From positions 1 to 17,335 of the forward strand of contig CBFICO010000049.1 in the NCBI GenBank assembly GCA_965661115.1: 17,335 bases of DNA, read 5' to 3'. Shown piece by piece: positions 1 to 6,447 of the stretch. Position 1 is the stretch's first letter; the number at the start of each line of letters is the position of its first letter. This stretch comes from UBA6770 sp965661115 (GTDB lineage Bacteria > Bacteroidota > Bacteroidia > Flavobacteriales_G > Salibacteraceae). Below the pieces are notes generated by a model. It did no database searches. It was not told the DNA's origin and worked only from the letters and a program-made list of their open reading frames with translations. The position numbers and the translations under genes were made by a program.

Positions 1-1
1 T

Positions 2-1600
2 GATGGTTCTTATCCAATGCCAGTATATTTTAAACGAACTGCTAACATTTCTGATTCAAAAGCAGAGATCAACTTATCCCTACTAAGAGGTAAATACGAT
101 ATGAGTGGTTGGGAAAAATCTGGTGTTGGATTAATTGGATATCGTGTAATGAATCAAAAAGGGCTTTTACTGTACGATGGTCGCTTGGCATTTGAATACA
201 AACAAGAGATGTTTAAATTATTACCGTCAGTAATTGAGGGCCCATATGTTAATCAACTCACAGATCAGAGTGCAGTAATTAGTTTGACCTTAAACAAGCC
301 GGCAAAAATTGAAATTGAGGTTAATGGAAAAACTTATAGCTCTACTGACAAGCAATATGTGGAGTTTGAAGTTTCGGATTTAGAAGCCAATACAAAATAC
401 AATTACTCTGTTTATCAGCCTATTAAGCGTACCTATAGTTTTAAAACCAACCCTAAAAAAGGGAGTAGATCGCCCTTCACCTTTGCTTATGCCAGCGATT
501 CCAGAAACGGACAGGGTGGTGGTGAACGCAATTTGTACGGAGCTAATTATTACGTAATGCAGCGCATTGTATCCTATGCAAACGCTCGAGAATCTGCTTT
601 TATGCAGTTTACTGGCGATATGATTAACGGCTATTTGGCGGATAAAGAAGAAATGAACCTGCAATACGCCAATTGGAAAAGATCCTTAGAGCCTTTTGCG
701 GCTTATTTTCCCGTGAATGTGGGTATGGGAAATCACGAGGCTTTGGTAAACTTTTTTCCAACCGAAAACAACACAGCAAGTGCTGGTGTGGATCGATTCC
801 CGTTTGAAACTGAAAGCGCAGAGACAATTTTTGCGGAGAATTTTTGCAATCCTGTAATTGACTTAAAATCAGAAGATGGAGCGGTTTATGACCCTGACTC
901 AAGTTCAATTGATTTTCCACCTTACGACGAAACGGTGTATTCCTATATCCATGGAAATGTAGCGGTGGTTGTGCTGAATTCAAACTATTGGTATGCTTAT
1001 GCTATAACGCGTTACCCCTCAACAAGCGGAAACATTCACGCTTATATCATGGATAAACAATTGGAGTGGTTTAAGAAAGAATTGCAACAATTTGAATCCG
1101 ATAAAGATATCGACCACATTTTTGTCACGCTGCACACGCCGTTTTTTCCCAATGGCGGACATGTTGACGATGATATGTGGTATGGAGGCAAGAATTGGCC
1201 AAGACCAATTGTGGCGGGCGAAAAAGTAGAAAAGGGAATAATAGAACGCAGAGATGAACTATTAGACGCCATGATAAATCAAAACACCAAAGTAAGGGCA
1301 TTGTTAACGGGTGATGAACACAATTATGCCAGAACATACATTACTCAAAAAATGCCACGCTATCCCGAGAGTTGGTCGAAACCAAAATTGGAATTAAAAA
1401 GATCGATTTATCAAATTAACAACGGTTCCGCAGGTGCTCCCTACTATGCAAAAGAGCAAACACCTTGGTCTGATTTTGCCACTAATTTTTCGACGCAAAA
1501 TGTGGTGGTATTGGTAAATGTAGAAGGAGATAAAGTTTCCGTTGATGTCCGTAACCCTTTTACTGAAGAGCAGGTGGATAGCTTTGAAATTGGTAAATAG
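2..1600 (+). CDS. Calcineurin-like metallophosphoesterase with N-terminal Ig/FnIII-like domain (5' partial)
   Basis: The frame is open to the left edge (codons for DGSYP precede the first ATG at 17), so the true start is outside the window and the visible part is about 532 residues. Counting from the ATG at 17, residues about 70-145 look like the Ig/FnIII-like domain of purple acid phosphatases (LPSVIEGPYVNQLTDQSAVI, then a DLEANTKYNYSV strand). Residues 155-440 carry the metallophosphoesterase metal motifs in order: DSR (161-163), GD (200-201), GNHE (238-241), H373 in TLHTPFF, and GDEHN (432-436). Motif 1 has Arg where the usual DxH has His. The family hydrolyses phosphate mono- or diesters at a two-metal centre, often outside the cytoplasm; the substrate cannot be told here, and any signal peptide lies off the window. 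There is no same-strand partner close downstream (117 bases to the next gene). The fold is secure; purple acid phosphatase proper is less so. Confidence 0.85.
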   Translation, partial: DGSYPMPVYFKRTANISDSKAEINLSLLRGKYDMSGWEKSGVGLIGYRVMNQKGLLLYDGRLAFEYKQEMFKLLPSVIEGPYVNQLTDQSAVISLTLNKPAKIEIEVNGKTYSSTDKQYVEFEVSDLEANTKYNYSVYQPIKRTYSFKTNPKKGSRSPFTFAYASDSRNGQGGGERNLYGANYYVMQRIVSYANARESAFMQFTGDMINGYLADKEEMNLQYANWKRSLEPFAAYFPVNVGMGNHEALVNFFPTENNTASAGVDRFPFETESAETIFAENFCNPVIDLKSEDGAVYDPDSSSIDFPPYDETVYSYIHGNVAVVVLNSNYWYAYAITRYPSTSGNIHAYIMDKQLEWFKKELQQFESDKDIDHIFVTLHTPFFPNGGHVDDDMWYGGKNWPRPIVAGEKVEKGIIERRDELLDAMINQNTKVRALLTGDEHNYARTYITQKMPRYPESWSKPKLELKRSIYQINNGSAGAPYYAKEQTPWSDFATNFSTQNVVVLVNVEGDKVSVDVRNPFTEEQVDSFEIGK

Positions 1601-1674
1601 TTATCACAGTTGATTATGCTAATTATCTGTAGTGTGGTGTCCCTTCGAGTGATTCATTTTCCATACTAATCGTC

Positions 1675-1694
1675 ATTCCCGTGAAGACGGGAAT
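1675..1694. repeat. Perfect 8-bp hairpin, REP-like palindrome
   Basis: ATTCCCGT (1675-1682), loop GAAG, ACGGGAAT (1687-1694) form a perfect 8-bp stem with a tetraloop, 23 bases before the ATG of the next gene. It is GC-richer than its surroundings and lacks a T-tract, so it is not a standard terminator. The extended form, CGTCATTCCCG...CGGGAATCT, resembles a short palindrome I recall as dispersed in many unrelated bacterial genomes. That resemblance is from memory; only one copy is in this window. Confidence 0.6.
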
Positions 1695-1717
1695 CTCTAC
1701 ATTCTATAAATTTCGTA

Positions 1718-2272
1718 ATGAAAGAAAATCAAGTTCCAGAATCAAAGCTCATACTCAGAAAAAGGATGCTTTCTGATCGTTCAAAAATGTCGGCTGACCA
1801 GCAATTAAAAGCATCAAACGAAATCTGTCAACAGCTAATCGAACATGTTGAAATCAAAAATGCAAAAGTGGTTCACGCATTTTTACCTATGAATAATGAA
1901 GTGCAGATAACTCCTTTTATCGAATGGTGCTTGAGTCAGCAGATTAAGGTGGTTTGTCCAAAATCGCTAAAGAAGCCCAATCTAAAACACTTGGTATTAA
2001 ATTCAATAAAGGAGGTGGAAAAAGGCGTTTTTGGAACTACCTATCCGGCAGGTGATAATGAGTTTGTTGGTAATATCGACTTAATTATAGTTCCGGGTTT
2101 AGCATTCGATGAAAATGGAGGGAGACTAGGTTATGGTGGCGGTTATTACGATAGTTTTTTAACCCAACATCCTGATTCCACTACAATTGGAATTGGATTT
2201 ACATTTCAATTGGTTTCTCAAGTACCAAGAGAACTGCACGACGTACTTTTAGACGAAGTTATAGTGGCATAA
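1718..2272 (+). CDS. fau: 5-formyltetrahydrofolate cyclo-ligase (5,10-methenyltetrahydrofolate synthetase)
   Basis: The 184-residue product has the usual family length. Hallmarks are an N-terminal basic helix (KLILRKRML, residues 10-18) that contacts ATP/folate, HAFLPMNNEVQ (53-63), and the signature VPGLAFDENGGRLGYGGGYY (125-144), with GYGGGYYD at 138-145. The enzyme converts 5-formyl-THF plus ATP to 5,10-methenyl-THF in the cytosol, returning the inhibitory storage folate to the one-carbon pool. The ATG at 1718 gives the expected N-terminus; no Shine-Dalgarno is visible, as is normal for Bacteroidota. The gene stands alone between a hairpin and a decayed receptor remnant. Also known as ygfA. 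Confidence 0.93.
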   Translation: MKENQVPESKLILRKRMLSDRSKMSADQQLKASNEICQQLIEHVEIKNAKVVHAFLPMNNEVQITPFIEWCLSQQIKVVCPKSLKKPNLKHLVLNSIKEVEKGVFGTTYPAGDNEFVGNIDLIIVPGLAFDENGGRLGYGGGYYDSFLTQHPDSTTIGIGFTFQLVSQVPRELHDVLLDEVIVA

Positions 2273-2361
2273 GCTCACTTACCACAATTGAAAATATTTT
2301 GTTCTCGATAATTTCGATTTGGCGAAACCTATAACTGACAATATTTTATTCATTAAAGATA

Positions 2362-3015
2362 AACACACATTTTAAAACCGAATTGTATTATCAGCAGCTA
2401 TATGATGTTCCAATTGATGATAGAATAGGTTCTCATTATTCGTTGATAAACGAAACGGCATGGTTTGATAACCTTGCATTAGAAAGCGCTGGAAAAGGCG
2501 AGAATTAAGGGGTAGAATTTACATTAGAGCGCTATTTTGCAAAGAACTTTTACTAATTGGCAACTGCTTCCATTTTTAAATCAAAATACCAAGCTAAAGA
2601 CGGTGTTTGGCGTAAGTCGTTATTTGCAGGAGATTACAATGCTAACTTCCTAATAGGAAAAGAGTGGGCAGTAGGAGAAAAGGGAAACAACGCGTTTCAA
2701 CTTAACATAAAAACTACTTTGGTTGGTGGCCAGCGATACACTCCTGTTGATATAGAAAAATCAAGAGCTGAAGGAAGACACATTTGGTCTGATGATCCTT
2801 TATCTGCCAAAGCGGATGATATTTTCTTTATGAACGTGAGTGGGCTATATCGCCTAAACAAAAAGAAAACGAGTCACGAGTTTAAGTTAGAAGTATTGAA
2901 TGCAACAAATAACCAAGCTAAGGTTAGGGAGTTTTACAATGCTGAAACGGGCAATTTGGCCTATACAACTCAACTAGCTATCATTCCAAACATTATGTAT
3001 ACTCTGAATTTTTAA
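2362..3015 (+). pseudogene. Remnant of a TonB-dependent receptor, C-terminal barrel only, two in-frame stops
   Basis: Frame 1 reads through two TAA codons (2506-2508 and 2554-2556) as one coherent sequence matching the end of large Bacteroidota TonB-dependent receptors: ELYYQQLYDVPID, then AGKGEN*GVEFTLERYFAK, NFY*LATASIFKSKYQ, then GGQRYTPVDIEKSRAEG and a final strand ending in YTLNF. About 215 codons remain of a receptor that normally has 700-900 residues; the plug and most of the barrel are gone, and nothing recognisable of them lies in 2273-2361. As I recall the family, both stops fall at normally Tyr positions (NYGVE, YYLAT), so each could be one TAT/TAC to TAA change. The 459-base open stretch after the second stop (TTG at 2557) is the intact tail, not a separate gene. 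With no 5' end and two stops, a functional product is very unlikely. Confidence 0.8.
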
Positions 3016-3024
3016 AAACTAAAA

Positions 3025-3048
3025 AAGGGGCGAATAGCCCCTTCTTTT
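3025..3048. terminator. Bidirectional intrinsic terminator
   Basis: Stem AAGGGGC (3025-3031), loop GAATA, GCCCCTT (3037-3043), followed by CTTTT, and preceded by an A-run (3021-3026) that gives a U-run on the other strand. It lies exactly between the end of the receptor remnant (+) and the end of the azurin gene (-), and so can serve both. Confidence 0.85.
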
Positions 3049-3066
3049 ATCCATTTCTGAAAAGTT

Positions 3067-3585
3067 TTACTGCACTACAAACTTTCCATTCATCATACCC
3101 ACGTGTCCTGGAAAAGAGCAGATAAAATCATACAAACCTTTCTTTGGAGCATCAAATTCTATGGTAACTTCTTCGCCACCACCAATTGTTTTGGTATTTG
3201 CAATAACCGCATCCTTCATTTCAGGTGCAATGTATCCTGTTTCTTTTGCGTCTATTGATGCTTCTGCAAATGCGTTTTTGTCTGTGCCTCTTGCCAATAA
3301 GACCCAATTGTGTCCCATAGATTCCAACGGCATTTCACCAACGTGCTTCAAGGTAAGTTTTACCTTTTGACCTTCATACACCTCAATTCTTTTCGTGTTG
3401 TACTTCATTTGATCTGTGCTCTCAATTACAATTTCAGCTACCGCTGGAATATCTGCAGGCTTTTGCTCTTGAGGACCTGTTTCAATTTGAATTTTCTTTT
3501 CAGTTTTTGCTTTGTTTGCGTTTCCGTCGCCTACGCAGGCAACAAATAGGGCAGCTACACCTAATAATGTGATATGCTTTTTCAT
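3067..3585 (-). CDS. Azurin-type blue copper lipoprotein
   Basis: A small type 1 copper electron carrier, 172 residues. The N-terminus MKKHITLLGVAALFVAC is a lipoprotein signal with Cys17 as the likely lipidated residue, followed by a charged linker (about 18-48). The cupredoxin domain (about 49-172) has all azurin copper ligands: His92 in GHNWVL, then Cys156, His161 and Met165 in CSFPGHVGMM, spaced C-x4-H-x3-M as in azurin. The azurin N-terminal disulfide cysteines are absent. Azurins shuttle electrons between periplasmic or membrane redox partners, for example to cytochrome c oxidase or peroxidase; the partner here is unknown. It is transcribed alone, away from the 3734 gene, and shares a terminator with the converging remnant. 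Family assignment is very sure, partner and final membrane location are not. Confidence 0.93.
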   Translation of the reverse strand: MKKHITLLGVAALFVACVGDGNANKAKTEKKIQIETGPQEQKPADIPAVAEIVIESTDQMKYNTKRIEVYEGQKVKLTLKHVGEMPLESMGHNWVLLARGTDKNAFAEASIDAKETGYIAPEMKDAVIANTKTIGGGEEVTIEFDAPKKGLYDFICSFPGHVGMMNGKFVVQ

Positions 3586-3608
3586 GTTCTAATGTTTTTC
3601 TCTTAAAA

Positions 3609-3616
3609 CAATTGTA
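3609..3616 (-). promoter_or_regulatory. Candidate -7 box for the azurin gene
   Basis: On the minus strand this reads TACAATTG, a 7 of 8 match to the Bacteroidetes TAnnTTTG box, 23 bases from the azurin ATG. A -33 TTTG match is only partial (TCTG about 19 bases upstream). Weak support. Confidence 0.3.
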
Positions 3617-3733
3617 AGGCAGCTTGGTTTTTTACAGAGTGTTAAAATCTGGATTAAAGTTGACTTTGGATTATTATTCAAGATTTTTCTAATAGTTGAA
3701 TTTCGTATCGTTGAATTACTCATTTTTGGGTAC

Positions 3734-5128
3734 TTGAATTTTGCAAAACAATTCGGCTTAATTGCGCTCCTGGCGCTCGGTAGTTTGGGGTATTTTCTGT
3801 ACTACTTGTCTATTATGGAATGGACATCGGGTGGGGGAGATACTTATACACACTACTTATTTGCCCGTTACGCATTTGAGCATCCGCATTATTTTGTAGA
3901 TCATTGGGGTAAACCCATTTTTACACTCTTCGCTGCTCCATTTGCTCAGTTGGGATTAAAAGGAGTTGAATTAATGAATATACTCAGCGGACTTGGAGCT
4001 GGAGTTTTTGCAAGTCTAACAGCCAAACAACTTGGGTATAAATTCCATTTTCTGGCAGTTATTTTTACCGTATTTGCTCCGATAATGTATATCGGAATTT
4101 ACAGCGGGCTCACAGAACCTATTTCGGCATTGGTAGTTATTGCGGGTGTGTATTTTTATTCGGTTCAGAAGTACAAACTAGGCAGTGTAATCCTTTCGTT
4201 TTTAATTCTTTGCAGAACAGAACTGTTTATTTATTATCCTTTGTTTCTGTTGTTTTTATGGTGGGTTAAGTCCTTAAAAGCTGCTCCTTTTTTACTGACT
4301 GGCTTTATTCTTTACACCCTGATTGGTTGGCCATATTACGGAGATTTCTTTTGGATAATAACCAAGCAACCCTACGGTGGTGCTTCAGCAGTTTATGGCA
4401 GCGGATCTTTTTGGCATTTTGCTGAGTCTTATGATCAAATCATTCATCAGCTTTTAAGTGTGCTGTTATTGGTGAGCATCATTCGATTAATTGTTGAATT
4501 TGTGCACCCTAAAATAAAAATCACGTTTAACTTGAAGCTTGAATTATTGGTACTTGCGCTTATTCTATCTTTCTTTTTTGCACATTCAACGGTGTGGTAT
4601 TTGGGTATAGGTGCATCGGCAGGTTTGGTGCGAGTAATGATGGTTATTGTGCCATTAATTGCCTTGTTTAGTCTTAAAGCGTTAGAGTGGAGGTGGCTTA
4701 CCAAGTTCAAGTTGGTAATCGTAATTATTTCTGTGGGATGCATTTACACCATGAAGGAAGTAGCTGAGCATTTGTACGAGTTTCCAAAAAACGAAAGTTT
4801 AGAGGTGTTGGCAATTAGAAAGCTAGATAAAGAAAAGATTAATGACCTCAGGAAAGAAGGGCGTTTGTTTTATTATCATTCGTTTTTAGCAGTGTATCTC
4901 GATGCTGATCCGAGCAACCGGACAGACGAAATATTTTTTTTTACCAAGTACTTCGAACTAAAGGATTTGCAACCGGGAGACGTTTATATCTGGGACAAAC
5001 ACTTTGGGAAAAATGAGGGCGGCACAAGCTTGGAGGTAGTAAACAAAGCGGGCCTAGAATTAATCGACGAGGGCTCCGAAACGTGGGACAGTCATACAGC
5101 CGAGGTGAAGGTTTTTGTTAAACGCTAG
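3734..5128 (+). CDS. Multi-pass membrane protein, GT-C glycosyltransferase-like
   Basis: A 464-residue protein with an N-terminal hydrophobic helix (about 8-27), then about nine more hydrophobic segments up to residue about 340, and a soluble C-terminal tail of about 120 residues. After the first helix comes a polar loop, TSGGGDTYTHYLFARYAF, with Asp36 and His40, in the place where GT-C enzymes (ArnT/PMT/GT39-like) carry their catalytic acid. GLTEP (125-129) and CRTELFIYYP (160-169) follow. GT-C proteins move sugars from polyprenyl-phosphate donors to lipids or proteins outside the inner membrane; donor and acceptor are unknown here. The start is TTG at 3734: there is no in-frame ATG upstream nearby, and the next Met (residue 28) would remove the first helix. 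It could instead be an uncharacterised membrane protein that only shares this topology. Confidence 0.65.
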   Translation: MNFAKQFGLIALLALGSLGYFLYYLSIMEWTSGGGDTYTHYLFARYAFEHPHYFVDHWGKPIFTLFAAPFAQLGLKGVELMNILSGLGAGVFASLTAKQLGYKFHFLAVIFTVFAPIMYIGIYSGLTEPISALVVIAGVYFYSVQKYKLGSVILSFLILCRTELFIYYPLFLLFLWWVKSLKAAPFLLTGFILYTLIGWPYYGDFFWIITKQPYGGASAVYGSGSFWHFAESYDQIIHQLLSVLLLVSIIRLIVEFVHPKIKITFNLKLELLVLALILSFFFAHSTVWYLGIGASAGLVRVMMVIVPLIALFSLKALEWRWLTKFKLVIVIISVGCIYTMKEVAEHLYEFPKNESLEVLAIRKLDKEKINDLRKEGRLFYYHSFLAVYLDADPSNRTDEIFFFTKYFELKDLQPGDVYIWDKHFGKNEGGTSLEVVNKAGLELIDEGSETWDSHTAEVKVFVKR

Positions 5129-5131
5129 CGA

Positions 5132-5217
5132 AATTTTAAATGTTGAGTTTTTAGTTTTGAATTAAAGCACCAATTACTAATTGAGAATTGTTAATTCAAA
5201 ATTCAACATTTAAAATT
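5132..5217. repeat. Long AT-rich inverted repeat between convergent genes
   Basis: AATTTTAAATGTTGA (5132-5146) is the exact reverse complement of 5203-5217, and TTTTGAATTAA (5155-5165) that of 5191-5201. This makes a 26-pair stem with an 8-base bulge on one arm, a 1-base bulge on the other, and a 25-base loop. A second pairing, GAGTTTTTA (5145-5153) with the A-rich stretch ending at 5225, is also possible. It lies between the stops of the 3734 gene (+) and queD (-), so a shared terminator or transcript-end structure is likely. Confidence 0.65.
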
Positions 5218-5226
5218 AAAAACTCT

Positions 5227-5580
5227 TTATCCTTCATAAATCGCCCCACTAGTAGGAGTTTCCTTGAGCTCAAGTCTTTTAAGCATAGGTAGAGCCGGTT
5301 TAATTTGTTTCCAAATCCACACTACAAGCACTTCAGAGGTAGGGTTTTCAAGTCCCGGTATGTCGTTTAAGTAATTGTGATCTACTTTTTTAAGAACAGG
5401 TTTCATAGCCTCTTTTACCTCGCTAAAATCCATTACCCATCCTAGTTTTTCATCCAATTCCCCTTCTATATAAACGGTAAGGTGATAGGTGTGACCATGC
5501 AAGTTTTTGCATTTATGACCTTCTGGAACATTTGGTAGTTGGTGGGCTGAATCAAAAGTAAACTGCTTGTAAATCAACAT
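5227..5580 (-). CDS. queD: 6-carboxy-5,6,7,8-tetrahydropterin synthase (QueD)
   Basis: A 117-residue member of the PTPS/QueD family. Zinc ligands are His13 (FDSAH), His28 and His30. The CxxxHGH pattern (Cys24-KNL-HGH) is the form typical of QueD rather than of animal PTPS. Other active-site residues are Asp67-His68 (VDHNYLND) and Glu107 (LKET). The enzyme converts 7,8-dihydroneopterin triphosphate to 6-carboxytetrahydropterin, the second step toward preQ0 and queuosine tRNA modification, in the cytosol. The start is ATG at 5578-5580, 16 bases after the menB stop, which suggests co-transcription with icd and menB. No other queuosine genes are in the window. A side role in other pterin pathways cannot be excluded. 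Confidence 0.93.
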   Translation of the reverse strand: MLIYKQFTFDSAHQLPNVPEGHKCKNLHGHTYHLTVYIEGELDEKLGWVMDFSEVKEAMKPVLKKVDHNYLNDIPGLENPTSEVLVVWIWKQIKPALPMLKRLELKETPTSGAIYEG

Positions 5581-5596
5581 AATATCTCAGAGCTAA

Positions 5597-6439
5597 TTAT
5601 GGAATCCATTTGATATCAGAAAAATCTGGTTTGCGTTTTTCTAAAAAGGCATTTCTTCCTTCTTTAGCTTCGTCCGTCATGTAGGCCAAGCGAGTAGCCT
5701 CTCCGGCAAAAACTTGTTGACCTACCATGCCGTCGTCCGTCAAATTAAAGGCAAACTTGAGCATCTTAATAGAAGTAGGTGACTTTTCTAAAATTTCTTG
5801 CGCCCACTGGTAAGCCTCTTCTTCGAGTTTATCGTGCGGAATTACAGCGTTTACCATTCCCATTTCGTATGCCTCTTGCGCCGAGTAGTTTCTGCCTAAA
5901 AAGAAGATCTCTCTGGCTCTTTTTTGTCCTACCATTTTGGCAAGATAGGCCGAACCATACCCGCCGTCAAAACTGGTAACATCAGCATCGGTTTGTTTGA
6001 AAATAGCGTGCTCTTTACTCGCAAGTGTAAGGTCGCAAACGGTATGTAAACTATGTCCACCGCCAACTGCCCAACCTGGCACGACTGCAATTACCACTTT
6101 TGGCATAAAGCGGATAAGGCGTTGTACTTCCAAAATGTTTAAGCGTGGCATGCCATCGTCGTCAACGTAGCCTTGGTGACCTCTTGCATTTTGATCGCCA
6201 CCGCTACAGAAAGAATACTTGCCGTCTTTGCTTGAAGGTCCTTCAGCAGAAAGTAACACTACGCCAATATTGGTGTCTTCACGAGCATCCAAAAAAGCTT
6301 TGTATAATTCGCCTACCGTTTTTGGGCGGAACGCGTTTCTAACACCGGGTCGGTTAAAGGCTATTCTTGCAACTTTACCTGACTTTTTGTAGGTAATGTC
6401 TTCAAATTCAGCAACGGTTTTCCAATCTGCTTTTGCCAT
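5597..6439 (-). CDS. menB: 1,4-dihydroxy-2-naphthoyl-CoA synthase (MenB)
   Basis: A 280-residue crotonase-fold enzyme that closes the second ring of menaquinone: o-succinylbenzoyl-CoA to 1,4-dihydroxy-2-naphthoyl-CoA. Visible signatures are FNRPGVRNAFRP (28-39), CSGGDQ (78-83) and PGWAVGGGHSLH (121-132) for the CoA site and oxyanion hole, SFDGGYGSAYLAKMVGQKRA (156-175), and the C-terminal FAGEATRLAYMTDEAKEGRN. Residues 149-153 read QTDAD. In bicarbonate-dependent (E. coli type) MenB this place has QTG, so Asp151 points to the bicarbonate-independent class, as in Mycobacterium. It starts 8 bases after the icd stop and ends 16 bases before queD, inside one operon. It implies menaquinone-based respiration; no other men genes are present here. 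Confidence 0.96.
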   Translation of the reverse strand: MAKADWKTVAEFEDITYKKSGKVARIAFNRPGVRNAFRPKTVGELYKAFLDAREDTNIGVVLLSAEGPSSKDGKYSFCSGGDQNARGHQGYVDDDGMPRLNILEVQRLIRFMPKVVIAVVPGWAVGGGHSLHTVCDLTLASKEHAIFKQTDADVTSFDGGYGSAYLAKMVGQKRAREIFFLGRNYSAQEAYEMGMVNAVIPHDKLEEEAYQWAQEILEKSPTSIKMLKFAFNLTDDGMVGQQVFAGEATRLAYMTDEAKEGRNAFLEKRKPDFSDIKWIP

Positions 6440-6447
6440 AGTTTTTA

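Noticed and set aside
624..983. 119-codon minus-strand frame inside the metallophosphoesterase
   Set aside because: It covers conserved metal motifs of the real gene on the other strand and has no recognisable features.
2506..2556. TAA recoded as tyrosine, since both stops in the receptor remnant replace Tyr
   Set aside because: fau, queD-side genes, thiolase and others end normally at TAA, and the remnant also lacks its 5' two thirds, so simple decay explains it.
2557..3015. Separate small gene starting at TTG 2557
   Set aside because: The sequence before it in the same frame continues the same receptor family, so this is the tail of a broken gene.
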